A DNA stretch of 64,000 nucleotides from Arthrobacter sp. UNC362MFTsu5.1. Its GTDB lineage: Bacteria > Actinomycetota > Actinomycetes > Actinomycetales > Micrococcaceae. The stretch lies in contig NZ_JMLE01000002.1 of assembly GCF_000685965.1 (NCBI RefSeq), positions 186,001 through 250,000 on the forward strand. The letters run 5' to 3'. Each line of letters begins with the position of its first letter. Positions within the stretch are counted from its first letter, which is position 1. The position numbers and the translations under genes are program-made. Positions 46,651-55,460 of this stretch are shown piece after piece. Under the pieces are notes generated by a model that worked only from the letters and a program-made list of their open reading frames with translations, did no database searches and was not told where the DNA came from.

Positions 46651-46743
46651 TCTCTCACTTTCCGCAGGAAACCCGCCAACGCTCTCTCACTTTTCGCAAG
46701 AAAGTCAGAGAGCGTCGGCGGTTAACCGGCAGGAAGTGAGAGA
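46651..46743. repeat. Nested CTCTCTCAC palindromes between convergent genes
   Basis: Outer arms TCTCTCACTT (46651-46660) and AAGTGAGAGA (46734-46743) enclose an inner hairpin: GCTCTCT (46681-46687), one mismatch, ACTTT, loop, AAAGT, AGAGAGC (ending 46713). Four copies of one motif, two per orientation, lie between the aminotransferase and the response regulator. It may end both transcripts, but the motif repetition suggests a dispersed palindromic element. Confidence 0.85.
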
Positions 46744-46757
46744 GCGTCCGGGGTGGG

Positions 46758-47444
46758 CTAGAGGAGCCGGCGTTCGGCGGCCCACTTGGTCAGTTCGTGG
46801 CGGCTGGACAGCTGCAGTTTGCGCAGCACGGCGGAGACGTGGGTTTCCACTGTCTTGATGGAGATGAAGAGCTCCTTGGCCACTTCCTTGTAGCTGTAGC
46901 CGCGCGCGATGAGCCGCATGACCTCCAGCTCGCGGGCGGAGAGGCGGTCGAGTTCGTCGTCGGCGATATCCGCCGGGGCCGTGCCGAACGCATCGAGCAC
47001 GAAGCCTGCCAGCCGCGGCGAAAAAACGGCGTCGCCGCCGGCCACACGGAGGACGGCATCGGTGATTTCCGTGCCGGAGATGCTTTTGGTCACATAGCCG
47101 CGGGCTCCGGCCCGGATGACCGAAACCACGTCTTCTGCGGCGTCGGAGACGCTCAGGGCCAGGAACCGGGTGCTGCCGAGCAGTGCGGCCGATCCGGCAA
47201 TCACTTCGCGCCCGCCGCCGCCCAGGCCACCCGGCAGGTGGACGTCCAGCAGCACCACTTCGGGCCGGGTCTGCGCGATCACGGCGATGGCCTGCTCGAC
47301 TGTTCCGGCCTCGCCCACGACGGTGACCCGGGCGTCCAGGTCCGCTTTGAGCCCCGACCGGAAGATGGCGTGATCATCCACGATGACCACGCGGATGGCC
47401 GGAACACCTCCTGCATGAGCGCCCGCTGTGTCGATGTTGTTCAC
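46758..47444 (-). CDS. NarL/LuxR-type response regulator
   Basis: 228 aa. The receiver domain has VVIVDDHAIFRSGL with the acidic pair, phospho-acceptor Asp in VVLLDVHLPGG at about residue 69, and the Lys in GYVTKSIS. The LuxR helix-turn-helix is LSARELEVMRLIARGYSYKE, then ISIKTVETHVS. GTG 47444 overlaps the kinase stop as GTGA, so it is the cognate regulator of that kinase. Target genes are likely the divergent PspC genes. Confidence 0.92.
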   Translation of the reverse strand: MNNIDTAGAHAGGVPAIRVVIVDDHAIFRSGLKADLDARVTVVGEAGTVEQAIAVIAQTRPEVVLLDVHLPGGLGGGGREVIAGSAALLGSTRFLALSVSDAAEDVVSVIRAGARGYVTKSISGTEITDAVLRVAGGDAVFSPRLAGFVLDAFGTAPADIADDELDRLSARELEVMRLIARGYSYKEVAKELFISIKTVETHVSAVLRKLQLSSRHELTKWAAERRLL

Positions 47445-48916
47445 GACTTTCCCTCTCCGTTGTCCGCGGCGTCGGAAGGAAGCCTGAGCCGCACTTCCGT
47501 GCCGTCCGCGCTGCTGCTGATGACGGCGGTCCCGCCGTGGCGGTTCATCCGTCCGACAATCGATTCCCTGACCCCCATGCGGTCGGCCGGAACCGTCTGC
47601 GGGTCGAAACCGGGTCCGCGGTCCTTCACATAGACTTCCGCGCCGCCGTCGGCCACCTCGAGATAAACCGACACTGCACCGCCGCCGTGGCGGGACGCGT
47701 TCACCATGGCCTCCCGGCTCGCCTGCACCAGTGCTTCGTGGCGGGCGGTCATGGCGGTGTCTCCCACACTGACCACGTCCACGGCATGGCCCAGGGAGTC
47801 CTCAACTTCCGCCGCGGCTGCCTTGATGCGCTCGGAGAGCTGCCCTGCATCCTTGTCGGGGTCGCGGTACAACCAGCCCCGCAGCTCCCGTTCCTGGGCG
47901 CGTGCCAGGCGGACGACGTCGTTCTCGTTCCCTGCCCGGCGCTGGATCAGCGCGAGCGTCTGCAGCACGGAATCGTGCAGGTGGGCGGCAATCTCCGCAC
48001 GCTCCGTGGCCCGGACGCGGCCGGCGCGCTCCGCTTCCAGGTCCCGCCAGAATTTCAGGCCCCACGGGAGCAGCACCAGGGCCACACCGCCAAGGACTGC
48101 CACGGAGGCAAGGAGCGCCAGCCAGGTCTGCTCCCAGGAGCCGGAGCCGGACACCATCACCAGTACACCGGCCACCACCAGGGCGAGCCCGGCGGCGAGC
48201 CTTGCCCAGCCGCCGGCCTGGTCCGCCTTGGTCTTGTCGAGGAGGCCCGCCCGGCGGGTTTCATCCAGCTGCATCCAGGCGATTGCCGCCCCGCCAAGGA
48301 TCGCGGCGGCGGGGATCAGCGTCCCCAGGGGGACGTCGACGCCCAGCATGCGCGCGATCAGGATTCCGCCTGCCAGCAGGAGACCGGCTCCCAAGAGTAT
48401 TTCCTTGCCGTACGGCATGCTCCGGACCCGGAACCACGGCGCGCCGGCGCCCGACCCGGCGGAGGTCCCGCCGTCGGTGCCGCCGGAAATCGCGGCGCCC
48501 GGGCCGCCGGAGGTGATGCCGGTGGTGGCTGCCGCACCGGCCGCAACGCCGGACGGAACGGCCGGTGCCGGTGCGTCGTTGAGGGCGGCTGTGCCAGGGA
48601 AGGTGGCTGCGGCGGGCACTGGCCCGGGCATGAAATCCGGCGGCACCGGCAGCGGCGCCGGGGCGCTGACGGCCGGGGCAATGGGCGAGGCCGGACGGCG
48701 TGCGTTCCGTTTCGCGTTCTCGTCCGAAGTGGGAACCATGATCCAGAGCCATGCGTAGAAGGCCAGCCCGGCTCCGCCTGCGAGCGCTGCCACCACCATG
48801 CCGATCCGGACCATCCGCACCGACCAGCCCAGGTGGGCGGCCAGGCCCGAACAGACGCCTGCGATCACGCGGTCGCTGCTGCGGACCAGCGGGGGGCGGG
48901 TCATGGCGGTTGTCAT
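47441..48916 (-). CDS. PspC-domain histidine kinase
   Basis: 491 aa. The N-terminal PspC domain (VRSSDRVIAGVCSGLAAHLG, with a membrane segment to about 60) is followed by a Pro/Ala/Gly-rich linker and several membrane segments (about 175-285). The dimerisation/phospho-acceptor helix is AEIAAHLHDSVLQTLALIQR (HisKA_3-like, H in HLHDS), and the ATPase part has SREAMVNASRHGG (N box) and KDRGPGFDPQTVP (G1). Start ATG 48916 has no clear ribosome-binding site; ATG 48904 is the alternative. It matches the LiaS/DesK-like class. Confidence 0.9.
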   Translation of the reverse strand: MTTAMTRPPLVRSSDRVIAGVCSGLAAHLGWSVRMVRIGMVVAALAGGAGLAFYAWLWIMVPTSDENAKRNARRPASPIAPAVSAPAPLPVPPDFMPGPVPAAATFPGTAALNDAPAPAVPSGVAAGAAATTGITSGGPGAAISGGTDGGTSAGSGAGAPWFRVRSMPYGKEILLGAGLLLAGGILIARMLGVDVPLGTLIPAAAILGGAAIAWMQLDETRRAGLLDKTKADQAGGWARLAAGLALVVAGVLVMVSGSGSWEQTWLALLASVAVLGGVALVLLPWGLKFWRDLEAERAGRVRATERAEIAAHLHDSVLQTLALIQRRAGNENDVVRLARAQERELRGWLYRDPDKDAGQLSERIKAAAAEVEDSLGHAVDVVSVGDTAMTARHEALVQASREAMVNASRHGGGAVSVYLEVADGGAEVYVKDRGPGFDPQTVPADRMGVRESIVGRMNRHGGTAVISSSADGTEVRLRLPSDAADNGEGKS

Positions 48917-49040
48917 GTGTCAATCCAAACATGGATCAGGGTTCCGCACGCCTGATTCCGCACGGAACCGGGGGTCACTCAGGGACGGCTCAGGGTGTTC
49001 CCCAATAGAGCGCGGCGGCCGCGGACGGCAGGATCGAAGT

Positions 49041-50615
49041 ATGAACTCGCACAATGCATACCCCGATGAAGATCCGCTGCCGTCCGGCCGTCCCGAGTCC
49101 GGGACCGGTGCCGGCACTGATTCCGGCTCCCCGTCCGGAACCGGCTCCACGCCCGGCTCCACTCCCGGCGCTGACTTCCCCGGCGGGCCGCCGCCGCTGT
49201 ATCCGAACGCGCAGCTCCCCGGCGCCGGGTTACCCGGCGGCCAGGCCCCCGGCGCACACTCGGCCGATACCCGGTACGCCTACCCGCAGTCCCAGCCCCA
49301 GAACTTCTTCAACTGGGTCCGGAGCCACGGCATTCAACGCGGACAGGACCGCTGGATCGGCGGCGTCGCCAGCGGCATAGCGCACCGGCTGGGCGTCGAC
49401 CCGCTGATCGTGCGCGGCGTCTTCATCGTCCTGTCGATTTTCGCCGGCATCGGCGTACTGCTTTACGGCATCGCCTGGGCACTGCTGCCGGAGCCCGACG
49501 GCCGCATCCATGTCCAGGAAGCCGGGGCCGGACGCTGGACCACCGGCATGACCGGAGCCCTCATCACCACGGTGATCGGCTTTCCCAGCCTGGGCAGCGG
49601 CTTCTGGGGTTGGGAGCGGAACGGGTTCGGCGGCTTCTTCTGGACGGTCTTCTGGATAGCAGGCGCCGTCTACCTCATCTACTACCTCTCGCAGCGGGAC
49701 AAGGCCTCGAACGGAGCACCTCTCATGAATACCAGCACAGATGCGGGCTCCGCTGCCGGCGGAACCTTCGCAGCGACGTCCCCGGCAGGAACCTCCTCCC
49801 CGGCCCCCGGCGGCTCCTATGAGCCCGGCTCGTACACGGGCGCACCATACTCCGGCGGCTCCTACTCCGGTGCCCCGTACACCGGCGGACCGTACGACGG
49901 CGGCGTTCCCGGCTCGGGCGGCTACGGCGCCACCCCGCCTTACGGCGGCGGCTACGGCGGACCGTCCAAGTCCGCTCCCAAGGCTCCGAACGTTGGCCCC
50001 GGCGCCCCCGCCGTCGCGGTGACGGCAGGCGTGGCCCTGCTGGTGGGCGGCGGAATCAAAGCACTCGAAGCCCTTAACGTCATCAACCTGGGTGACGCCA
50101 CGAACGCCGTGGTGTGGGCCAGCGGTGCGGCCATCCTGGGTCTCGGCATCCTGATCGCCGGCCTCAGGGGCAGGACCTCCGGAATCCTCGGCTTCTTTGC
50201 AGTGGTGGCGCTCATCATCGGCGGCATCTTCAACGTGGTACCCAACGGCGACCGCTTCCGTTTCCAGGACGCCAACTGGAACCCGGTCAGCATCGAACAG
50301 GCACGGGAAGGCTTCAACATCACGGGAGGAAGCGGAACCGCTGACCTGACGCGGCTGAACCTCACGCCGCCGCTGGGCACCGACGTCGTCATTCCCATGG
50401 ACGTCACGGCAAGCAACCTGACCGTGGTCATTCCGGACACGGTTCCCGTGGAGATCCGGGCGGACATGACCCTGGGCAACCTCAACGAGGGTTCGCAGAA
50501 CCATGGCGGCATGACGTCGCAGCAGAGCAACTACAACACCGACAAGCCGGGGGCCGCGCTCATCCTCAAGATCGACGGCACCATGAGCAACATCACCATC
50601 CAGGAAGGAAACTGA
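49041..50615 (+). CDS. PspC-domain membrane protein with LiaF-like C-terminus
   Basis: 524 aa, divergent from the kinase. Residues 1-85 are a Gly/Pro/Ser-rich cytoplasmic region; the PspC domain follows (IQRGQDRWIGGVASGIAHRL, then membrane segments). A long Gly/Ser/Tyr/Pro linker (SGAPYTGGPYDGG) precedes more membrane segments. The C-terminal ~120 residues (GSGTADLTRLNLTPPLGTDV, IEIRADMTLGNLNEGSQ-like VEIRADMTLGNLNE) resemble the LiaF/cell-wall-active-antibiotic response beta domain. Start ATG 49041, AGGA upstream. In LiaFSR systems such a protein inhibits the kinase; here that is inference. Confidence 0.85.
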   Translation: MNSHNAYPDEDPLPSGRPESGTGAGTDSGSPSGTGSTPGSTPGADFPGGPPPLYPNAQLPGAGLPGGQAPGAHSADTRYAYPQSQPQNFFNWVRSHGIQRGQDRWIGGVASGIAHRLGVDPLIVRGVFIVLSIFAGIGVLLYGIAWALLPEPDGRIHVQEAGAGRWTTGMTGALITTVIGFPSLGSGFWGWERNGFGGFFWTVFWIAGAVYLIYYLSQRDKASNGAPLMNTSTDAGSAAGGTFAATSPAGTSSPAPGGSYEPGSYTGAPYSGGSYSGAPYTGGPYDGGVPGSGGYGATPPYGGGYGGPSKSAPKAPNVGPGAPAVAVTAGVALLVGGGIKALEALNVINLGDATNAVVWASGAAILGLGILIAGLRGRTSGILGFFAVVALIIGGIFNVVPNGDRFRFQDANWNPVSIEQAREGFNITGGSGTADLTRLNLTPPLGTDVVIPMDVTASNLTVVIPDTVPVEIRADMTLGNLNEGSQNHGGMTSQQSNYNTDKPGAALILKIDGTMSNITIQEGN

Positions 50616-50616
50616 C

Positions 50617-50937
50617 ATGAGCAGTTACGAACCTGCCCCGGACACTGCCCCGCAGGGACCAACACAGCATGCGGAAGCGGCCCAGCAAGCGGAAGCGTCA
50701 CGGGGCACAGGAGCGCGGCACGGCGGACCGTCGCCGGCACGGGTGGGCACCGTGGTCTGGGGCCTCATCGTCCTCGCGCTGGCTGCGTTGATCATCATCG
50801 GCCAGCTCGGGATCGTGGCCCTCAACGGAACCTACGTACTCATCGGATTGATGATCGGTGCCGGCGCCGCCCTGGTGATAGGCGGGCTCCTCTCAGCCCG
50901 CGGACGTGACAAAGAAACCACAACAGGGAAGTCTTGA
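50617..50937 (+). CDS. Small two-pass membrane protein
   Basis: 106 aa. A polar Ala/Gln/Gly-rich N-terminus (1-43) is followed by two hydrophobic segments (TVVWGLIVLALAALIIIGQL and VLIGLMIGAGAALVIGGLL) and a short charged end. The ATG is one base from the PspC-LiaF-like stop (TGACATG), so it is in the same unit. No family was recognised. Confidence 0.8.
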   Translation: MSSYEPAPDTAPQGPTQHAEAAQQAEASRGTGARHGGPSPARVGTVVWGLIVLALAALIIIGQLGIVALNGTYVLIGLMIGAGAALVIGGLLSARGRDKETTTGKS

Positions 50938-50940
50938 GGC

Positions 50941-51192
50941 ATGGATAAGTTCTTCAGCATCGTCAGGGGCTTCGGCCTGAAGCGGGGACCACAACGGTGG
51001 CTGGGCGGAGTGTGCGGAGGGATCGCCGCGAAGCTCAACGTGGACGTCGCCTTCGTCCGGATCGCGTTCCTGCTCCTCAGCCTCCTGCCCGGTCCGGCCT
51101 TCGTCTTCTACCTGGCGGCGTGGCTCATCCTCCCGGACCAGCGAAACGCCATCATCCTCCAGTCGTTCCTGGACAAACGATCGATCAACTGA
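50941..51192 (+). CDS. Short PspC-domain protein
   Basis: 83 aa, almost only a PspC domain: LKRGPQRWLGGVCGGIAAKL, then FVRIAFLLLSLLPGPAFVFY as the membrane segment. It has the size of E. coli PspC-type domains. Start ATG 50941, three bases after the previous stop. Third gene of the plus-strand unit, ended by the terminator at 51208. Confidence 0.88.
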   Translation: MDKFFSIVRGFGLKRGPQRWLGGVCGGIAAKLNVDVAFVRIAFLLLSLLPGPAFVFYLAAWLILPDQRNAIILQSFLDKRSIN

Positions 51193-51207
51193 CCTGACCA
51201 AGCAGTC

Positions 51208-51247
51208 AAAGGACCCCTGTTCCCTCCGGAACGGGGGTCCTTTTTGT
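51208..51247 (+). terminator. Terminator after the PspC operon
   Basis: AAAGGACCCC (51208-51217) with GGGGTCCTTT (51234-51243), one mismatch, then GTTCC/GGAAC. U-rich end TTTTTGTTT at 51241-51249. Confidence 0.92.
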
Positions 51248-51303
51248 TTGCCATAGAGCGAGGGCCTTTGTAACCAGTTTGTGTCGTAACCCACACTCAC
51301 CAC

Positions 51304-51309
51304 TAGAAT
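51304..51309 (+). promoter_or_regulatory. Candidate pfkA promoter (-10)
   Basis: TAGAAT 62 nt upstream of pfkA. A TTGTGT lies 19 bp upstream, longer than the ideal spacing. Confidence 0.45.
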
Positions 51310-51370
51310 CTAGGTGAGCTCAGCGTGGCGCTCTGCCTGTACACCCTCTCACCAGGATTTGAGCCGAGAC

Positions 51371-52396
51371 ATGAAAATTGGAATTCTCACCAGCGGCGGC
51401 GACTGCCCCGGACTGAACGCCGTGATCCGCGGCGCCGTCCTCAAGGGAATCGCCATCCACGGCCACGAATTCGTGGGATTCCTCGACGGCTGGCGCGGCG
51501 TCGTCGAAGGCGACATCATCCCCATCCCCCGCACCATGGTCCGCGGCATCGCCAAGCAGGGCGGCACCATCCTCGGCACGTCCAGGACCAACCCGTTCGA
51601 AAACGGCGGCGGCCCCGAGGTCATCAAGGCCCACATGGACCGGCTCGGCATCGACGCCATCATCGCCATCGGCGGTGAAGGAACCCTGGCCGCAGCCAAG
51701 CGGCTGACCGACGCGGGCCTGAAGATCGTCGGCGTCCCCAAGACGGTGGACAACGACCTCGACGCCACGGACTACACCTTCGGCTTCGACACTGCCGTCC
51801 AGATTGCCACCGAGGCCATCGACCGCCTCCGCACCACGGGTGAATCGCACCACCGCTGCATGATCGCCGAGGTCATGGGCCGCCACGTGGGCTGGATCGC
51901 CCTGCACGCCGGCATGGCCTCGGGCGCCCACGCGATCCTCATTCCGGAGCAGAAGGCCTCCATGGACCAGATCACCGAGTGGGTGCAGGAAGCCCACGCC
52001 CGCGGCCGCGCGCCGCTGGTGGTCGTGGCCGAAGGATTCGTTCCGGAGGGCCAGGAAGCACCGCACTCCGAGCGCGGCCTGGACACCTTCGGGCGCCCGC
52101 GCCTGGGCGGCATCGCCGAGATGCTGGCACCCGAACTCGAAGCCCGGACCGGCATCGAGACCCGCGCCACCGTCCTGGGCCACATCCAGCGCGGCGGCGT
52201 CCCCTCCGCGTTCGACCGCGTCCTGGCCACGCGCCTGGGCATGGCCGCCATCGACTCCGTGGTGGACCACCGCTGGGGCACCATGGTGTCGCTGAACGGC
52301 ACCGACATCGTCCACGTCGGCTTCGACGCCGCCCTGGGCAACCTCAAGCGCGTCCCGCAGGACCGGTACGACGAAGCTGCCGTCCTCTTCGGATAG
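51371..52396 (+). CDS. pfkA: 6-phosphofructokinase
   Basis: 341 aa; fructose 6-phosphate + phosphoryl donor to fructose 1,6-bisphosphate. Opens MKIGILTSGGDCPGLNAVIR. The donor-site motif is IGGEGT (Gly, as in ATP enzymes) while the following motif is PKTVDNDLDATD (Lys, as in pyrophosphate and mixed group III enzymes; E. coli PfkA has Gly). MGRHVGWIALHAG and HIQRGGVPSAFDR are substrate-site blocks. I favour ATP use, as reported for group III actinobacterial enzymes. Start ATG 51371. Confidence 0.95.
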   Translation: MKIGILTSGGDCPGLNAVIRGAVLKGIAIHGHEFVGFLDGWRGVVEGDIIPIPRTMVRGIAKQGGTILGTSRTNPFENGGGPEVIKAHMDRLGIDAIIAIGGEGTLAAAKRLTDAGLKIVGVPKTVDNDLDATDYTFGFDTAVQIATEAIDRLRTTGESHHRCMIAEVMGRHVGWIALHAGMASGAHAILIPEQKASMDQITEWVQEAHARGRAPLVVVAEGFVPEGQEAPHSERGLDTFGRPRLGGIAEMLAPELEARTGIETRATVLGHIQRGGVPSAFDRVLATRLGMAAIDSVVDHRWGTMVSLNGTDIVHVGFDAALGNLKRVPQDRYDEAAVLFG

Positions 52397-52499
52397 GCAG
52401 CGTTCGGATAGGCCGCACCGCGGACGGACAGCTGGGGCCCCTGCGGCACGGGCCCTCAACAGTCCGTTCGCGCGTCCCTCTGCTGGGTAGGGTTGAGGC

Positions 52500-53258
52500 A
52501 TGACTCTCGACCCCGGCTCCGCAGACATCATCCAGCTGGCCTGGGCCCGCCACTTGGGCCTTGACGACGGAGCCTTTGCCGCAGTGCGGAAGCTCGACGC
52601 CGATGCGGTCGTTTCCGGGGCCGGCCAGCTTGCCGCGGGCACACGGATCACCCGGGCGGACGAGTCCCGGAAGTCCGTGGATTTTGTGCGTTTGTTCGGG
52701 GTCTCGGCCCTCGTGGGACCGCAGTGGGCGCTCGACGCCGCCGCGGACATTCCCGACGAGGAACTCGCCCAGCACGTGACGCTCCTGACCATCACCCGGC
52801 AGCACGGCGGCCACGGCCAGGGCGCGGCCGCCCTCTTTTTCGCCGATGACCTCCCCCTGCGCCAGCCGGCCGAGGAGCTGACCGTCTCGCACGGGAATCC
52901 CGAGGCCATTGAGCTGGAAGGCCTCTGCCCGCCCGACGACGTCAACGAGGTGGGGCTCTCCGATCTCGAGCACCGGTTCACCATCCTGCGTGATGACAAC
53001 GGCCGCAAGGTTCCGGTGGCCTGCGGCGCGTACTCCGAATGGGAAGGCATCCTGGCCCAAATGGGCGTCCTGGTGGACCCTGACTGGCGGCGCCGCGGAC
53101 TGGGTTCGCTGGCGGCGTCCATCGCTGCCCACGAGGCACTCGCGGCGGGGCTCACCCTGCAGTGGCGTTCGGACGTCAGTAACAAGGGCGCCCTGTCGAT
53201 CGCCCGCAGCCTCGGATTCTCAACCGGCGGCATCCACACCCGCGTCCTGCTGGGCTGA
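52500..53258 (+). CDS. GNAT family acetyltransferase
   Basis: 252 aa. The GNAT core is in the C-terminal half: MGVLVDPDWRRRGLGSLAAS is the acetyl-CoA pyrophosphate loop (R-x-x-G-L-G) at about 195-214 and SLGFSTGGIHTRV the last strand. The first ~110 residues look like the N-terminal domain of GCN5-related proteins with two subdomains. No signal peptide. It converges with the MFS gene six bases away; its stop lies in a palindrome. Acceptor unknown. Confidence 0.82.
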   Translation: MTLDPGSADIIQLAWARHLGLDDGAFAAVRKLDADAVVSGAGQLAAGTRITRADESRKSVDFVRLFGVSALVGPQWALDAAADIPDEELAQHVTLLTITRQHGGHGQGAAALFFADDLPLRQPAEELTVSHGNPEAIELEGLCPPDDVNEVGLSDLEHRFTILRDDNGRKVPVACGAYSEWEGILAQMGVLVDPDWRRRGLGSLAASIAAHEALAAGLTLQWRSDVSNKGALSIARSLGFSTGGIHTRVLLG

Positions 53259-53269
53259 CCCGGGTCAGC
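53254..53269. repeat. 16-bp palindrome containing both convergent stop codons
   Basis: GCTGACCCGGGTCAGC is perfectly self-complementary. Its TGA (53256-53258) ends the GNAT gene and its TCA (53265-53267) is the stop of the MFS gene on the other strand. Confidence 0.9.
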
Positions 53270-54797
53270 GCGACGTTGCGTCCGCTGCCCCGGCCCCGGC
53301 TCCGGCGTCGTCGGAGGCCGGCACGCTGACGGTGCCCCAGCCCTGAACCGGCTTGGGCTTGGCGAAGAACAATGCAACGGCAGCGCCCAGCAGGATCACC
53401 GCAGCAGGAAGCATGATGGACTGTCCCATCGCCGTCGAGAACCCCTCGTGCAGTGCCTCCGGCAGTGATCCGCCGAAGGCCATGGGGCTGGCCGTGCCGG
53501 AGGCGCCCTGCGCCGCCGGCAGCTCTGCCGCGAGCCTCGACTGGATGAGGACGGCGATGGCGGCGCTACCCAGCACGGCGCCGATCTGACGCGTGGTGTT
53601 GTAGACGCCCGAGCCGGCGCCGGCCTGGCGCGGCGGCAGGTTCCGGGTGGCCGTGGAGCTCAGCGGCGCCCAGATGCCCGCGTTCGCGAACCCGAGTACC
53701 GCACTGGGCAGGAGGAACAGCCAGATCGGCGTCTCCGGGTGCATCAGGGCAGAGTTCCAGAACAGCGCCACCGACATCAGGACCAGACCGGCTGCCGTGA
53801 TGTATTTCGGGTTGACCCGGTCAATGATCTTGCCCACCACAGGCGCAAGGCCGCCGGAAATGAGCGCCATCGGGACCATCATCAGGGCAGACTGCGTGGG
53901 TGTCAGTCCCCGGACAATCTGGTAGTAGAAGATCAGCGGCAGGGTGAACGAGGTGACGGCGAAGCCCACCGTGGTGATGCCGATGTTCGCCAGGGAAAAG
54001 TTGCGGTCCTTGAACAGCGAGAGCGGCAGGAGCGGCTCCCCTTTGTTAAACCGCTGCCATAGGACGAACCCTGCCAGGACTACAACCCCGGCGATGATCA
54101 GGCCCCACACCGTGATGGGGCCGGTGATCGTTCCCCAGTTGTACGTCTCGCCTTCCTGGATGCCGAAGACAAGAAGGAAGAGCCCGACGGCGCTGAGCAG
54201 CACGCCGGGGATGTCGAACCGGTGCGGGTGCGTGCTCAGCGAAGGAACGAAGCGCAGGGCCAGGATGAAGCCGGCGATTCCGACCGGCACGTTGATGAAG
54301 AAGATCCATTCCCAGCCGAGGCCGTCCACCAGGACACCGCCGAGGATGGGGCCCACCAGGGTGGCCACACCGGCGGTGGCACCCCAGATTCCCATGGCCG
54401 CGCCGCGCCGGTCCGGCGGGAAGATCCGGGTGATCACTGCCATGGTCTGGGGCGTCATGATGGCGGCGCCGAAGCCCTGGAGCACGCGGGCCAGGATGAG
54501 GGTCTGGACGTCGCCGGACAGCCCGCACCAGAGGGACGCGAGGGTGAACACCACCAGGCCGGTGAGGTACAGCTTTTTCGGTCCGAACCGGTCACCCAGC
54601 CGGCCGGTGATCAGCAGCGGCACCGCGTAGGCCAGCAGGTAGGCGCTGGTCACCCAGATAACGGAGTTGATGTCCGCGTTGAGGCCTTCCATGATCCGCG
54701 GATTGGCCACCGAGACGATGGTGGTGTCGATCAGGATCATAAAGAAGCCGATCACCAGGGACCAGAGTGCCGGCCACGGCCTAGCTACGTTTTCCAT
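53265..54797 (-). CDS. MFS drug exporter, DHA2 (EmrB/QacA) type
   Basis: 510 aa, 14 predicted membrane segments. Motif D1 region IDTTIVSVANPRIM in the first segment, motif A GRLGDRFGPKKLYLTG between segments 2 and 3, and motif C GPILGGVLVDGLGWEWIFFI in segment 5. The last ~35 residues are a Pro/Ala-rich cytoplasmic tail. Proton-driven efflux of drugs or dyes is the family role. It lies 33 nt downstream of the PadR gene and probably shares its promoter. Confidence 0.9.
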   Translation of the reverse strand: MENVARPWPALWSLVIGFFMILIDTTIVSVANPRIMEGLNADINSVIWVTSAYLLAYAVPLLITGRLGDRFGPKKLYLTGLVVFTLASLWCGLSGDVQTLILARVLQGFGAAIMTPQTMAVITRIFPPDRRGAAMGIWGATAGVATLVGPILGGVLVDGLGWEWIFFINVPVGIAGFILALRFVPSLSTHPHRFDIPGVLLSAVGLFLLVFGIQEGETYNWGTITGPITVWGLIIAGVVVLAGFVLWQRFNKGEPLLPLSLFKDRNFSLANIGITTVGFAVTSFTLPLIFYYQIVRGLTPTQSALMMVPMALISGGLAPVVGKIIDRVNPKYITAAGLVLMSVALFWNSALMHPETPIWLFLLPSAVLGFANAGIWAPLSSTATRNLPPRQAGAGSGVYNTTRQIGAVLGSAAIAVLIQSRLAAELPAAQGASGTASPMAFGGSLPEALHEGFSTAMGQSIMLPAAVILLGAAVALFFAKPKPVQGWGTVSVPASDDAGAGAGAADATSR

Positions 54798-54830
54798 GTA
54801 AATCCTTCAGGTGTGGTTGTTTGTGTTCCG

Positions 54831-55394
54831 CTACCACGGGAGTTCCCCGGAGCGGAGCTGGTCCTGCAGGCTGCGTATCCAGCCCATTTCGGACCTCAGC
54901 ATGGTTTGTTGGTACTCGAGGTCGATCCAGTACTTGCGTGCGACGTCCTTCTTCAGGACGGCCGCCTCGCCCTTCTGCAGGAATTCCAGCTGGCCCTGCA
55001 GCAGCACCAGCCGTCGGTCCAAGAGCTCCAGTACGACGGCGGCAGGCAGGTTGTAGGCCTCGGCGACGGCCAGCGGGAACGACGGGTATTCATTCACAGG
55101 TTCGGCGAGCATGTCCTGCAGGCGCGCCGTCAGGGCCTCCCGGCCTGCGGGCGTGATCCGGTAGGTGGTCCGTTCCGGCCGGTTGCCTTCGCGGTCCGTT
55201 CCGGCTGTTTCCACGAGCCCGCGCTCCTCCAGCCGGCCGACGGCGTGATAGAGCGTTCCGGGGCGCACCTTGACCAGCCGGTCTTCGTGCCTGGCCATCA
55301 GGAGCTGGTACATCTCGTACGGATGCATCGGCTCCTCGACCAGCAGCGAGAGTGCAGAGATTCCGAGCGGCGTCAGCGGGGCAGATCGGGGCAT
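54831..55394 (-). CDS. PadR family transcriptional regulator
   Basis: 187 aa. N-terminal winged helix: LTPLGISALSLLVEEPMHPY, YEMYQLL, then VRPGTLYHAVGRLEERGLVE (the PadR signature) and TTYRITPAGREAL. A C-terminal helical dimerisation domain follows (LELLDRRLVLLQGQLEFLQK). ATG 55394 is chosen; GTG 55406 is an alternative. It likely represses itself and the downstream exporter through the palindrome at 55461-55478. Confidence 0.88.
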   Translation of the reverse strand: MPRSAPLTPLGISALSLLVEEPMHPYEMYQLLMARHEDRLVKVRPGTLYHAVGRLEERGLVETAGTDREGNRPERTTYRITPAGREALTARLQDMLAEPVNEYPSFPLAVAEAYNLPAAVVLELLDRRLVLLQGQLEFLQKGEAAVLKKDVARKYWIDLEYQQTMLRSEMGWIRSLQDQLRSGELPW

Positions 55395-55460
55395 GGTTCC
55401 GTTCACTCCCCCGTGTTCCATGGCACGTGGTGTCCACGGCCAGCAATTATTCCGCTCCAA

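Noticed and set aside
51320..53377. 685-codon minus-strand frame opposite pfkA and the GNAT gene
   Set aside because: Antisense to two confident genes; amino-acid composition is Arg/Pro/Ala-biased.
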